From positions 124,001 to 188,000 of the forward strand of contig JAKCPI010006078.1 of assembly GCA_023213315.1 (NCBI GenBank): a stretch of 64,000 bases of DNA. Reading direction: 5' to 3'. Shown one piece after another: positions 34,859 to 45,345 of this stretch. A program made the translations under genes and the position numbers. This DNA comes from Euborellia annulipes. Lineage: Eukaryota; Arthropoda; Insecta; Dermaptera; Anisolabididae. The first letter of the stretch is position 1. Every line of letters starts with the position of its first letter. The notes under the pieces were generated by a model. It did no database searches. It saw only the letters and a list, made by a program, of their open reading frames with translations, and was not told the origin of the DNA.

Positions 34859-35325
34859 AAAAAAAAATTATTAAGCTAGATTGAAACATATCCCCTTGTG
34901 TTTTTAAGTTTTAATTTATCTAATCATGTTTTTACATTACAAGTTTAAATTTACTCAAGAATTTGGAATTTCTATTAAATTTTTCCAAGATAAATATTAT
35001 AAATGTATAAATGAGGAAAAAAAAACCTTTTCGAATTATTGGATTGGCTGGATTAAGATGACAGGTTGATGATGAATGGTGACACTTACCTGAAACAAAA
35101 GAAAAAAAAAATATAAATAAAGAAATATATAAAATCTATTTGTAGCTTATTATTAGCAAGTATTTTGGCAACACAATGTATTGAAGACAAATATAAATTC
35201 AATGAATAGGACCAAAAATAAAAGCTTTCATCAGGAATAAACAGGTTAATTGAAAAATTCAAAGAATTCAAAGAAAAATAATAAAATTTGTTATATAATT
35301 AAATTTCCTTTTTTTTTTTTTGCTA
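34859..35325. other. No gene; holds one candidate recursive splice site
   Basis: AT-rich sequence. The short frame at 35086-35271 includes the splice-like site at 35089 and appears noncoding. Confidence 0.45.
35089..35090 (-). promoter_or_regulatory. Candidate recursive splice site (zero-length exon)
   Basis: On the minus strand, TTTTTTTTCTTTTGTTTCAG abuts GTAAGTGTCACC. The acceptor has a strong pyrimidine tract and the donor matches the GTAAGT consensus, giving the combined CAG/GTAAGT layout of a ratchet point. It resembles the CTTTGTTTCAG acceptors of the exon-like segments upstream on this strand. Confidence 0.5.
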
Positions 35326-35932
35326 TGGGGGGGGGGGGCTCGCTGGTGTAATGGGCTAGGATGTCGGCTTCTACAAAATGGGATCCGTGTTCAAATCCTG
35401 GGCTTGGGGGATTTATTTAATGTAAATAAATCTTCAAGCAAGCACTGGATTGGAATAATGGATCTCAACACATAAGCCCCCTAGGGGGTTTGGGGTAGGG
35501 GTGGGGTGCCCCCCCCTCCCAACGGGGGGCCCCCCCGTAAAAAAAAAAACCCTTTGGCAACTCTACGAGGAGAGGTAGTTGCTGTGACATCCCGTCCTGT
35601 GGAGGAGGCGTAAAGAAGATACCCTCTCAGTGATGCAATCTTCGAAAGGAGTCGGTGCTGAGGGAGTTCCTCCTAGGACATCCTCCCTAGCATAGAAGAG
35701 GTTGGATAAAAGGCCCGGGTAGAACCAGAAATAAGGATTAGTTCACTAGCTAGAAACGAACGCAGGAGGAGGAGGTAGAGATAAGAAATAAAGTAACTTC
35801 AAGGAGTGCCGGTAGATGGCTAGAGGCCTGTTGGGTTTGAGGTGTGTGTCTTAGTGCACTGAAGCACCTCAGGTAAATAAATAAACGGGGATCTCAATAA
35901 GAATTTCAAATAAATAAAAAAAATAAATTTTT
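35326..35932 (+). mobile_element. SINE family A, copy 9, with a G/C-run insertion
   Basis: The head GGGCTCGCTGGTGTAATGGG and box B TGTTCAAATCCTGGG are intact and the body continues to AAGAATTTCAAATAAATAAA. Between AAGCCCCCT (about 35482) and GGCAACTCTACG (about 35557) it carries ~70 extra bases made largely of G and C runs, absent from other copies. Confidence 0.85.
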
Positions 35933-36750
35933 TTTTCTTTGTAAGATATTTTCTGATATTATTAGTAGATTTAAACGCATTGTCTGAAAAATTGCAGCAA
36001 GGAAAGACGAATTTAATAATTTTGGATTTAAACCAGATCCAATCCTTGATTTTTGGATGTGGATCGAAATCCTTTTTTAAAGAGGATCTTGGATCTGGAT
36101 CCAATGGAAATCAAAAAGGGGTGAATTTAAGGATTTGCTTTCTTAATCTAGGATCCTTATCAATGAAGAAGAGCCGGAAAGTTTTACAACTTCTTTGTCT
36201 ATTTCTATTGATTAACTAATTTCTAGTCCCGATCTAATTTAAAATATCGATTTTATTTATTAAGGTGTCATTTGGCAATAGATCCCGAGGGAAGAAGTTT
36301 TCTCTCTATCTCCCTCTCTTACCAGGATAAGCCTCGAAATTAACGTTAGGAGAGAGAGGAGGAAGAATCGATAGACAGGTCTGGGTCTGGCTGGCTGGCT
36401 GGCTTCCGCTGGCGCCGACTCATTAAAATCTAACCAAGGAACATCCCGATGATTTATTCAGCATCTATTGAAAGAGGGAGTGATGTCACCCCGCCCTCAC
36501 CTTTACCATAAAAGAAAGACTCACTCACTTCATTTTAAAGTCTTTCAAACACCTGTTTTTTTTTTCTTTTTCTATCAACAAACACACAAATAATCAATCA
36601 AGATAATTGAGGGTTTTAGTGATGGTGGTGGTTTGAATAAAAAAAAAAAAAAAAAAACTTTTAATCAATCAATGGACCAATCATCTGTTGATTGAGATTG
36701 AATTAAAACAAAAGGTAACAAAAAAAAGGCTTGGTTACACATGTTATATT
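35933..36750. other. No gene recognised
   Basis: A repeated GGATC word (GATCCAATCC, GGATCTTGGATCTGGATCC) lies near 36040-36100. A less AT-rich patch at 36290-36500 has no exon signal. Confidence 0.45.
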
Positions 36751-37065
36751 AAGGTAAAGGCACCAGTAGTGGACCATTTAAGAAAATTTTTTATTAATTT
36801 TCAGCACAGAATTTTTATTTTAATAAAGAAACTGCTGGTGGAAGGCTTAAATTATTCACTGATATTTCTTTATTAAAAATGTATAAGATACAGTTTTAAA
36901 AAGTTATCCATTTTAAATAAATAAATATAAAACCATCTTAATTCGTTGGAGCTAGTAGTGGACCGTCTAAAACCTAATAATAGACCATGTTCAGCGCCAG
37001 TAGTGGACCCTCATCAATTAATTTTAATTTAGCCATTTAACTTGTTAGATTAAATGAATATGAGG

Positions 37066-37340
37066 CAGTGGCGGATCCAGAGGTGTTTCTCGGGGGGGGG
37101 GGGGGGGTAATCTGGAGTGACTGGTCGCACAGCACACATTTTTTTCTTAATTTCGGTAATTTAAAGGCGCATTCTGTACTTGTTTGTCAGAATATAAATG
37201 CAAATCAAATTTTTAAGTATTAATTTTTAAAATTTTACATTAAAAATACATTTTTTTTTTTCGAAAAAAAGTATTTTTTTTTCAAATCTCAGGGGGGGGG
37301 TAATTACCCCCTTTACCCCCCCCCCTTGTATCCGCCCTTG
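37066..37340. mobile_element. hAT MITE 3 inside the relic, 275 bp
   Basis: The ends CAGTGGCGGATCCAG and TGTATCCGCCCTTG are flanked by ATATGAGG (37058-37065) and CTATGAGG (37341-37348), an 8-bp duplication with one mismatch. G and C runs lie just inside the ends. The interior includes a hairpin head of repeat D (37105-37190). Confidence 0.85.
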
Positions 37341-37589
37341 CTATGAGGATAAATGGAATAAAACGGGATAATTAAGTCAGGGACGTCATTTGACAGAGGG
37401 GGGGCATGTGCTCCCCCCCCCCAAAGCTTTGGAAAAAAATAGTAAATAAAATAAAATAAAAATAAAAAATAGTAAATTCTGAGTAGCCCCTACATACAAG
37501 CAGAACTCACTCTCTCTCTCTTTATAAATAAGTATAGAAGATGTTCTAGATAAAAATATAGAGATATATAAAATATACTATCTGTTTAA

Positions 37590-37910
37590 ATGTACATTTT
37601 TCTAGAGCTCTTTTTCGCTTGAATTTTCTTCATTCTTTAGTTTCCTTTCAGCAGCTTTTTCTGTCTTCAACTGTTCAAGATCTTGCTTTTTCTTAAAATT
37701 CTTTTTAAATATTTCTGGGGAAGCTTTACTGAAACTACCGAAAGTATTCTTTCTGATGCTTCAATAGTTTGCATCAGTGACTCAGAAACAGTGAACTCAT
37801 TAAATGAAGGCCTTTCCTCGAATATCGGCTCTTCCAAGAGTACATCAGTTTCTCTCTCTTCAGTGCTGACTTGGTGGATGAATCTAGCTCTATTTTAGTT
37901 TTCTTCAAAA
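37590..37910 (-). pseudogene. Possible C-terminal transposase remnant
   Basis: On the minus strand one frame reads TDVLLEEPIFEERPSFNEF and ESLMQTIEASERILS, then the neighbouring frame continues as KKNFKKKQDLEQLKTEKAAE and ERKLKNEENSSEKEL before a stop. Codon-like composition and the charged coiled-coil tail suggest a decayed coding exon inside the transposon relic. I did not recognise a catalytic domain, so the function is inferred from position only. Confidence 0.35.
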
Positions 37911-38734
37911 TAAGTACAAAGATAAGTCATGAGGATCTCCGGACCATGGACTGCATGTTGGCACAAATGAGTTTATTTTATCTGTGCCTATTTTGTCCTC
38001 TATAAATTTTAAGCCATCTTTCAGATATTTAACCCGTAGATTTTTGTACATGTTTTATTGATCATCTTGCCTTTTATTTTTAGTTTATTTTTTTCATTTT
38101 GGCCATTTCATTTTTGAATTTTAATAGTGGACCATATCATAAACTAATGGTGGACCATGGGGTCTACTACTGAAATACGGTTAGTTAGCACTATAACTAT
38201 TAGGTCTATATAATTTACTGGCTGCTAGAACATCGTATTTAACATTATAAAATAAAAATAAAAAATTCTAATTAATTCAGAAATGGACCGCCCCGGTCCA
38301 TTTCTAGATAATCTGTAAGATTAACATACCAGTAATGGACCACCCCCTCCCTACTGTTCAAGATAAGGTTATATAGTAAAATATCTACTATTATCCTAGG
38401 TTATTATTCTAAGAATAAATATATATATAAACTTTCCTTTAAATATTTTGTGGATGGTTAATATTTTAATATAGACAGCCAGCGATCCTTAACCAAAATG
38501 ACTAGGAAAGAGCAGTGTATAGTATGTCTTGCAAAACGCTGCACATAAAATGCGATAATATAATAAAGTGATGAAGAGAGCATGCGCAAACTGCAAGAAC
38601 AAGAAGCCAGATAACGTAACTTAAATATACATATAAAATCGACGCTGCAAAAAAATACCTAATCCTTATTTTATCAAAATCTCTGCCAAAAGGTCCATTA
38701 CTGGTGCATGGTCCATTACTGGTGCCTTTACCTT

Positions 38735-39960
38735 ATTTGCATTTGCATATATATTTTGACCTTGTTTCAATTTCCTCGCTTTAATATTTATTTAGTTATT
38801 AATCAAAACATCTCCGGCTCGCTTAACTATCACGACAGTCGCACCCCCTTATTCCCAAAGGGGGTTGAACTACAAATACAAATTTTTTACCCTTAATTTT
38901 ATGCATTTGCATATATATTTTGGCAATGTTTCAATTTCCTCGTTTTAATATTTATTTAGTTATTAATCAAAAAATCTCCGACTGGCTAATCTATTACGGT
39001 TCTCGCACCCACTTATTCTCAAAGGGGATGAACTACAAATGCAAATTTTTTACCATGAAATTTTGTTCAAGGGGATAAATATTTTGCCTAGGTTTCGATA
39101 TCCTAGCTCCGGTATTTATTTAGTTATTAATCAAAACATCTCCGGCTCGCTTAAGTATCACGACACTCGCACCCCCTTATTCCCAAAGGGGTTGAACTAA
39201 AAATCCAAATTTTTTACCCTTAATTTTCTGCATTTGGATATATATTTTGGCAATGTTTCAATTTCCTCGCTTTAACATTTATTTAGTTATTAATCAAAAC
39301 ATCTCCGGCTCGCTTAACTATCACGACAGTCGCACCCCCTTATTCCCAAAGGGGTTGAACTACAAATGCAAATTTGTTACCCTTAATTTTCTGCATTTGC
39401 ATATTTATTTTGACCATGTTTCAATTTCCTCGCTTTAATATTTATTTAGTTATTAATCAAAACATCTCCGACTCGCTTAACTATCACGACACTCGCACCC
39501 CCTTATTCCCAAAGGGGTTGAACTACAAATGCAAATTTTTTACCCTTAATTTTTTGCATTTGCATATTTATTTTGACCATGTTTCAATTTCCTCGTTGTT
39601 AATATTTAATTAGTTATTAATCAAAAAATCTCCGACTGGCTAATCTATTACGGTTCTCGCACCTTCGTATTCACAAAGGGGTTGAACTACAAGTGCTAAT
39701 TTTTTACCCTTAATTTTGTGCATTTGGGAAAATATTTTGGCCATGTTTCAATTTCCTAGCTGTAATATTTATTTAGTGATTAATCAAGATATCTTCGTCT
39801 CGCTAATCTATATAGGGTCTTGCGCCCCCTTATTCACAAAGGGGTTTAACTACAAATGCAAATATTTTACCTTGAATTTTGTTCAAGGGGATAAATATTT
39901 TGGCTAGGTTTCGATATCCTAGCTCTGGTATTTATTTAGTTATTAACCAAGAAAATATTG
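38735..39960. repeat. 164-bp tandem array, about 8 units, with variant types
   Basis: TTTATTTAGTTATTAATCAA recurs near 38788, 38952, 39116, 39280, 39443, 39606, 39771 and 39934. Most units start CATTTGCATATATATTTTG. Two (about 39066 and 39884) start GTTCAAGGGGATAAATATTT and carry TTTCGATATCCTAGCTC, suggesting a higher-order order of unit types. The 164-bp period is not a multiple of 3, so the in-phase-looking frames over it are not a protein repeat. Confidence 0.92.
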
Positions 39961-39971
39961 TCAGAACTCAC

Positions 39972-40067
39972 TTATTTAGAGAGGGGCTCGAAGTGCGCTG
40001 AGATGGGGATGCTTGACCGAGAAGGACGATGATGAAGGGAGAAGTCGACCTCTAGCAATAGACTCTC
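39972..40067 (-). other. Exon-like segment Y1
   Basis: The minus strand shows a TTTTTATTTTTTACAG acceptor before GAGAGTC and a GTGAGTTCTGACAA donor after TCTAAATAA. One frame reads ESLLLEVDFSLHHRPSRSSI, then PISAHFEPLSK and a stop. Homologous segments lie at 46956 (Y2), 48405 (Y4) and, in its 3' half, 57435. Confidence 0.5.
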
Positions 40068-40272
40068 CTGTAAAAAATAAAAATTATTTTTTCTTCTTAA
40101 ATATGATTCTAATTATAATTTGAAAAAATTTAATTATTCATATTTATTTTAATAGTAATGAGAAAAATTTTTATTTTTTAAGATATTATTTAAGTTCACT
40201 GGGACTCGAGTCAAAGATGTTAAGAAATTATATTTTGTTTGGATTAAAGTGAAATTTAAATCGTTGATTTAC

Positions 40273-40412
40273 CTCTTTTATGTAGCTGCATTTCCGTATG
40301 AAAAGCAGAGTTCACTCGACTGGCTTCTTGCTCGACGAGAATTCAATTGAAAGACTTCCATTGCTCGTTATAAAGATGACTCAAGATGGATTTTTTCCCT
40401 AAGCTCCTTCTT
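40273..40412 (-). other. Exon-like segment X1
   Basis: The acceptor ATTTCTTTGTTTCAG precedes AAGAAGGAGC. The donor after AAAAGAG is GTAAATCAACG. It shares TCGTCGAGCAAGAAGCCAGT with the segment at 41920. All frames contain stops or are short. Confidence 0.45.
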
Positions 40413-40707
40413 CTGAAACAAAGAAATAATTATTTATTAATATTATTTTTTATCTTCTTCTAACATCATATTTTAAATATTGAACAAAGATTATTTTTTA
40501 AATAATTTTTTATTTCCCTTTCCTTTCACAAATATCCTTTTTAACTACAGTATATGCGAATATTTTATCCACACCGTTAAAAAGCATCCCTTATTATTAA
40601 ATCTCAAAGGAAGAGGCAATATTTTTTTGATTATCTAGTTTAGTTAGATTCTATTTTAAATAGAGGCTAAAAATATACTCGCATCCCCTATAACCTGACA
40701 TCAAATA

Positions 40708-41396
40708 AAAAAAATCTGGTGTGACTGGCGCACAGCACACAACTTTCTCTTACCTTCGGTAATCGAAAGTTGTGTTCTGTGCTTGTCACACCAGATTTTT
40801 TGTGTCGACATGTATTTAGTTCCCGACAGTACGGAACATTTGAATTCAAGATGTAAAATTTATAAGTATGGGAAAATATTTATATTTTGTTACCATGGCA
40901 ACCATTTCTCCTATCTTCCCTATGAAATACAAGAGTAAAGTGGTCTTCAGAAGATTTCAATCACAAAATGAGAATATACATTTTAAAGAGAATCTAAAAA
41001 ATAATTTATTTTTGAATTTAAAAAAAAATCGTTGTAGCAAATTTTGAGAAAATCGAAAAAAACTGAAAAAGTACATCAGTAAAGTACTAGTACTCTTTGG
41101 CCGATTTTGATTAAAAGCTTACTTTTCCGGTCCAGGAGGGTGTTTAACTTAAATATAAAATTTCAGCCTCCTAGCTCAATTCCTTCTTGAGAAAATTTGA
41201 ACACAGACACACCCACACCCCACACACACACACACACACACACACAGACAGACCATGTCGCGAAAATCACTTTTTTGGATTCAGGGGACCTCAAAACGTG
41301 AAGATCCATCAAAATCTCGACATCGAATTTTTGACATGAATCCAATACTTTCTCTCTATATATATATTACATATATACATAGGTAAGAGAAAGTAA
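40708..41396 (+). mobile_element. Repeat family D, most complete copy, ~690 bp
   Basis: The order is: head hairpin (AAATCTGGTGTGACTGGCGC ... GTGCTTGTCACACCAGATTT, arms about 40 bp); CAACCATTTCTCCTATCTTC; ACTGAAAAAGTACATCAGT core; TATAAAATTTCAGCCTCCTA; a CA repeat at 41205-41245; CATGTCGCGAAAATCACTTT; GACCTCAAAACGTGAAGATC; and the tail hairpin TACTTTCTCTCTATATATA ... TAGGTAAGAGAAAGTA. No coding frame is present. It does not match a SINE (no box A or B) and its class is unknown. Confidence 0.8.
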
Positions 41397-41528
41397 AAAA
41401 GTTATCACTTTTCACGTATGTAAAATTATTTACATTATTTCTATAAATCGACTAGCAGCCCTCAAAATTCTTTCCCAGACAGTATAAAAATAATCTTGAA
41501 AACGATTTTTTACTTATTTTAAGGAAAA

Positions 41529-41775
41529 ATAATAATACAGAGGAGGCGATTAGCCGAGTGGATAAAGCAGTTAAGCTTATAATCCTGAGTTGAATTCAAC
41601 TCGAGTTCAAATCCACCTCATGGCAATAAATTATCCAACTCTATTTGAGATGCCTTCTCCTGAGGAAGGAAACGGGAACCCACCTCAGTATCATTCCCAT
41701 GAAAGTTACTCTTCAGAGTAACCACAACGTGTCAAGGCTGACACTAATGACTGAGTATGTATGTATAATAATACA
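41529..41775 (+). mobile_element. tRNA-derived SINE, family C, with 12-bp TSD
   Basis: The target duplication ATAATAATACAG lies at 41529-41540 and 41764-41775. The element (41541-41763) starts with a tRNA-like region: box A TAGCCGAGTGGATAAAGC and box B GAGTTCAAATCCACC. A ~150-bp body and a GTATGTATGTAT end follow. This is the only copy in the window. Confidence 0.85.
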
Positions 41776-41919
41776 GTATATTAATTGAAATGTGAAATGT
41801 ACATCCCCTTACCACCTTATGGTTTCATTATTAAAAATAATAGATAATTTTATAACTTAGAAAATATAACAATAAAAGGTTAACCCTTAAAGAAAATGAA
41901 ATATGCAAATTATAAATAC

Positions 41920-42169
41920 CTTTTAATTAATAGTTGAGGGGTGAGTGGCGTTTTATTCTCACCAATAGAATCGCAATGGAAGAGAGACAGAGAGATGAAT
42001 TCAATCGACTGGCTTCTTGCTCGACGTGAATGCAACTAAACGACTTGCTTTGTTTGCTTTATTGTATCAGTTCAATTTTACAAAAAAGGCTTTTAAAAAT
42101 AATTTCCAATTACGTAAGTCCTGTTTCTTTGATAATAATGATGACGAACATGGATGATTTTTTTTCCTT
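41920..42169 (-). other. Exon-like segment X2
   Basis: The acceptor ATTTCTTTGTTTCAG precedes AAGGAAAAAA. The donor after TTAAAAG is GTATTTATAATTTGC. An internal alternative donor, GTGAGAATAAAACG, occurs after TCTATTG. It shares long blocks with X3 (47361), including CCATGTTCGTCATCATTATT. No frame is open throughout. Confidence 0.45.
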
Positions 42170-42418
42170 CTGAAACAAAGAAATATTTATTTATTAATTC
42201 TATCAACAACATAATTTAAATATTCAAAAGAGATTATTTTTTTAAATAATTGTTTTATTTATCCCATAATCCTTTCATAAATATCCTTTTTAAATACAAA
42301 AATTCAATTTTCATAATATAAATCAAATAGGTTTTTTTTTTTTAGAAAGTTAAAAAAAATATTAATCTATCTTTTTTAGTTTCTCTTACCTTTATATATG
42401 TTAATATATAGAGAGAGA

Positions 42419-42676
42419 CAAGGCCGGTCCCAGAGGGGGGTCAAGGGGGTCGTGACCCCCCCCAAAATCGTTGTTTTTTTTTTTAACACACTTTTTTCCC
42501 ACTCACTCTCCCATTCACACAATCTTTTCGGCAACTTACGCCATTTAAGACTTAAATGATACTTAAATTTGATTAATATATATTTATTGGGGTCCAGGCC
42601 CATTTATTTATACTATAAAAAAAAAAAAAAAAAAACAGTGACCCCCCCCCAAAATGTAAGGCTAGGACCGCCCTTG
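42419..42676. mobile_element. hAT MITE 4, 258 bp
   Basis: The ends CAAGGCCGGTCCCAG and CTAGGACCGCCCTTG are flanked by the 8-bp duplication GAGAGAGA (42411-42418 and 42677-42684). The duplication sits in a GA run, so it alone is weak support, but the inverted ends are clear. Its interior is a minus-strand fragment of SINE family B. Confidence 0.8.
42470..42615 (-). mobile_element. SINE family B fragment (copy 6) within hAT MITE 4
   Basis: CCCATTCACACAATCTTTTC, GGCAACTTACGCCATTTAAG and GGGGTCCAGGCCCATTTAT are the reverse complement of the SINE B 3' half. The element may have been captured by the MITE or inserted into it. Confidence 0.65.
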
Positions 42677-43167
42677 GAGAGAGAAAGTATTGGTTTCATG
42701 TCAAAAATTCGAAGACGAGATTTTGATGGATATATACGATTTGAGTTCCCCTGAATCAAAAAAAGTGGTTTTCGCGACATGGTCTGTCTGTCGTGTGTGT
42801 GTGTGTGTGTTCAATTTTGAGCATGAAGGCATTAAGCTATTAGGTTGAAATTTTATATTTCAGTTTGGCACCTTGTGTATGAAAAAATGTACCGTACTGT
42901 CGGCAATTGAATATATGTCGACACAAAAAATCTGGTGTGACAAACAGAGAAAGTTGTGTGCTGTGCGACCAACCACACCAGATTTTTTTTCTATTAGAAG
43001 AGATAAAAATTAAAAAGCAGCGATTATATTAACTTAACGTGTTTGTTTTTTGCAATATTAAAATTTACAATATATAAATGTAATTTTTCCTTACCATCCC
43101 TCTTAGAATTTTAATCATTTATTATAAAGGCTTAATAAAAAATTGAGTAGGCCTAATACTGTATTTA

Positions 43168-43169
43168 CC
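43168..43169 (-). promoter_or_regulatory. Weak candidate recursive splice site
   Basis: On the minus strand, CTCCCTCTCTCTCTCATCAG abuts GTAAATACAG. The acceptor is good and the donor weaker than the other two sites. A CT microsatellite could produce this by chance. Confidence 0.25.
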
Positions 43170-43487
43170 TGATGAGAGAGAGAGGGAGGGAGGCTGAGTT
43201 GTTTCTGCTTAAATTTTTAGGACTTTATAGACTTACCCTTAAATAACAAACCCCCTATTAAATAAATCGCTAAAGAGTTTGCAATATTTTTTTTAATCTT
43301 CTAATTAAATTTATACTTTCCTATGGAAATTTTTTTTATATTAAATTGCATAATTTATTCATTCACTCACTCTCAGTCCATAATAACACACTGGTTCTAA
43401 TAATTTGGTCATTGAGTTGATTGCATTATTAATAATTTCTTTGGCCAATATGACCATGAGGAATAATACATTGAAAATGGCTTGGCC

Positions 43488-43622
43488 CTGATGATGGCCC
43501 TATATGCAACCGAAACGTTGGCCCTGGCACTTTGCATTTAATAAAAATTTCAAATTTATCACATTTTTCTCGGCTGATCATTAGCCGTACCTAACACATT
43601 GCACATATAACAAAATATTTTT
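43488..43622 (+). mobile_element. Penelope-like or ribozyme-type 3' end
   Basis: CTGATGATGG ... CCGAAACGTTGG is followed by TTTGCATTTAATAAAAATTT and directly by SINE B copy 2. Only the end is present. Confidence 0.45.
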
Positions 43623-43623
43623 T

Positions 43624-43876
43624 GCCCCCGGGTCTGGCGTAGTAGGTAGCGTGCCTACCTCCTATACCAAACGTCGCGGGTTCGGACCCAGGCAGTCCGA
43701 TGATTTTATTTAAGCCATTTGGATACCAGATGGCTTAAATAGAAATGCCTCAACCCCAAATTGATATATTAATTACAACGGTTATCGTCAAAGTCTTATA
43801 TGGCCTAAGTTGCCGAAAAGACTGTGTGAATGTGTGTGTGAGTGTGAGTGTGAATGAGAAAAAAAAAAAAAAAATA
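43624..43876 (+). mobile_element. SINE family B, copy 2
   Basis: Box A TGGCGTAGTAGGTAGCGTGC, box B GGGTTCGGACCCAGG, the shared body and a final A14 tract are all present. Confidence 0.88.
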
Positions 43877-44172
43877 TTTTTTACATTGTCACAATAATGT
43901 AACCGGACGCCCCCCCCCCCCCTAAGCACGGCCCTGTTTCCATGATAATTCCCGGTCCCATTAAATTCCCTGATAATTCCAGTAGCCACCCTGAATTAAC
44001 ATATACATATAGGTAAGAGAAAGTAAAAAAGCAACCCACCACCCATTCAAAAAAAACTAACTGGTGGAACCCAAATCAAAAAAGAGAGGGGGAGACTTTT
44101 GTAGATTTAAATGATATTAAAATATAAAATGAGGGGGTTTTTATACCCGAGATTTTAAAAAAGACTAACAAC

Positions 44173-44260
44173 TCCGAGGATGGCTTTGACCAAGGCCGAA
44201 ACGTCAGCTGTTAAAATATATTTTTAAAGAAAAAATTGTGGCTTCGTTTTTTTTTTAACT
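44173..44260 (+). mobile_element. Penelope-like or ribozyme-type 3' end
   Basis: CCGAGGATGGC ... GCCGAAACGTCAG, with a GGC/GCC stem, is followed by TTAAAATATATTTTTAAAG. This is a slightly changed core (CCGAGGA instead of CTGANGA). Confidence 0.4.
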
Positions 44261-44295
44261 TTCATTCCTGAAGAAAAATATTTTTCTTTTAATCT

Positions 44296-44549
44296 TATTT
44301 TCTCGACCTAGGGGGTGCCTAACTTAAGTATAAAATTTCAACCTCATAGCTCAATTCCTTCATGCTTTAAATTGAACACAGACAGACAGACATGTATACA
44401 TGCTATAGCGAAAAACACCACTTTTTTGGATTCAGGGGACCTCAAAACGTGTATATCCATTAAAATTTCGACATAGTATTTTTGACATGAATCCAAAACT
44501 TTCTCTCTATGTATATTAACTTATACATATAGGTAAGAGAAAGTAAAAT
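44296..44549 (+). mobile_element. Repeat family D, 5'-truncated copy
   Basis: It begins near GACCTAGGGGGTGCCTAAC and continues TATAAAATTTCAACCTCATA, GGACCTCAAAACGTGTATAT and TTTTTGACATGAATCCAAAA to the tail ACTTTCTCTC ... ATAGGTAAGAGAAAGTAAAA. A solo tail also lies at 43998-44022. Confidence 0.75.
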
Positions 44550-45154
44550 TCAAATCCGAATTGAGATTAGTTCTATATACAAAAAGATGCGGTAACTCAC
44601 CCCAGTAAAATTGTGGACTAATCATATCTTACTTTTCTACCTAATGAAAAAAATCCCGGATTCGATGGGTTCCTAAGTTACCAAGTGTTATTATTATCTG
44701 TTTATGAGAGTTTCGAAATCTTCAAAAATTAATTCCGCCCCAGTAATAAGAAATTTTAGAATGACATTAAAATGTTTCTATCCTACTATGCTATTTGCTA
44801 AATATTGAATATAAATTTTAACTCAAACGGAATGCACTTATTTTTTAGTAAAAGTATTAAAAAACATTAATAACTTTATTCATTAAAGGGGATGGTGCAT
44901 TAACCCCCCTGGTTAATGCCTCCCCCTCCCCCTTTAAGAAAATGAGAGCCTTCACCGCGAAATTACTCTCAAAATAATTTCAATACATTTATAAATAATC
45001 ATTTTAATTTTTATTTTATTTTGAAATTATTTTATTTTGAATTTTCAACCCTTAATCCACCCCTGTGTAAAAGTATTTGATTAACAAAAATATAGGCCAA
45101 ATAGAAAGAATATAATAGTAAATAATGGTGACATTAGAAAAGATTAAAGAAATG
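44550..45154. other. No gene recognised
   Basis: AT-rich. C-rich patches near 44905-44935 and 45055-45065 (TAATCCACCCCTGTG) might be a MITE end without a recognised partner. Confidence 0.4.
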
Positions 45155-45345
45155 CCCTCAGGCTCGGATCTCTGGCAGTCCGAAATGGATACCAAAGGGC
45201 TTAAATTGAAATGCCTGGACCCCCATTATGTATATTATTAATTAATAACGGTTATCGTATAAACTCTTATATGGCCTGAGTTGCCGGAAAGAAGACGATG
45301 ATGTGAGTGTGAATGGGAAAAAGCGTGTTTAAAAAAAATAAATAA
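45155..45345 (+). mobile_element. SINE family B, copy 3 (head deleted)
   Basis: GCCCTCAGGCTCGGATCTCTGG shows the tRNA-like head collapsed by deletion. The body (TGGCCTGAGTTGCCGGAAAG) and A-rich tail remain. Confidence 0.75.

Larger units (their letters stand above)
36751..38734. mobile_element. DNA transposon relic with TGGACC-rich ends, ~2 kb
   Basis: The left end AAGGTAAAGGCACCAGTAG, then TGGACCA, is mirrored at the right end (TGGTCCATTACTGGTGCC, then TTTACCTT). The ends are flanked by ATT on both sides, a possible 3-bp TSD. The TAGTGGACC word recurs inside about eight times (e.g. 36955, 37003, 38124, 38145, 38334), and the right end has it duplicated. A hAT MITE sits inside. The superfamily is unresolved. 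Confidence 0.6.
42379..42991 (-). mobile_element. Repeat family D, minus-strand copy split by a hAT MITE
   Basis: Reading right to left: a short head hairpin (AATCTGGTGTGGTTGGTCGC on the minus strand), TGTCGACATATATTCAATTG, the CA repeat, CATGTCGCGAAAACCACTTT, and the tail AATACTTTCTCTC ... AGGTAAGAGAAA. The tail is interrupted at GAGAGAGA by the MITE at 42419. Confidence 0.72.

Noticed and set aside
37375..37430. MITE starting CAGGGACGTCATTTGACAG
   Set aside because: Only one end is seen; the matching end was not found.
39247..39613. Repeated peptide MFQFPRFNIYLVINQNIS as a repeat protein
   Set aside because: The DNA period is 164 bp, not divisible by three, and frames break at each unit. 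It is a DNA tandem repeat.
41541..41625. SINE C head as a functional tRNA gene
   Set aside because: Box A and box B are good, but the acceptor stem does not pair, and the body and TSD show a retroposed SINE.
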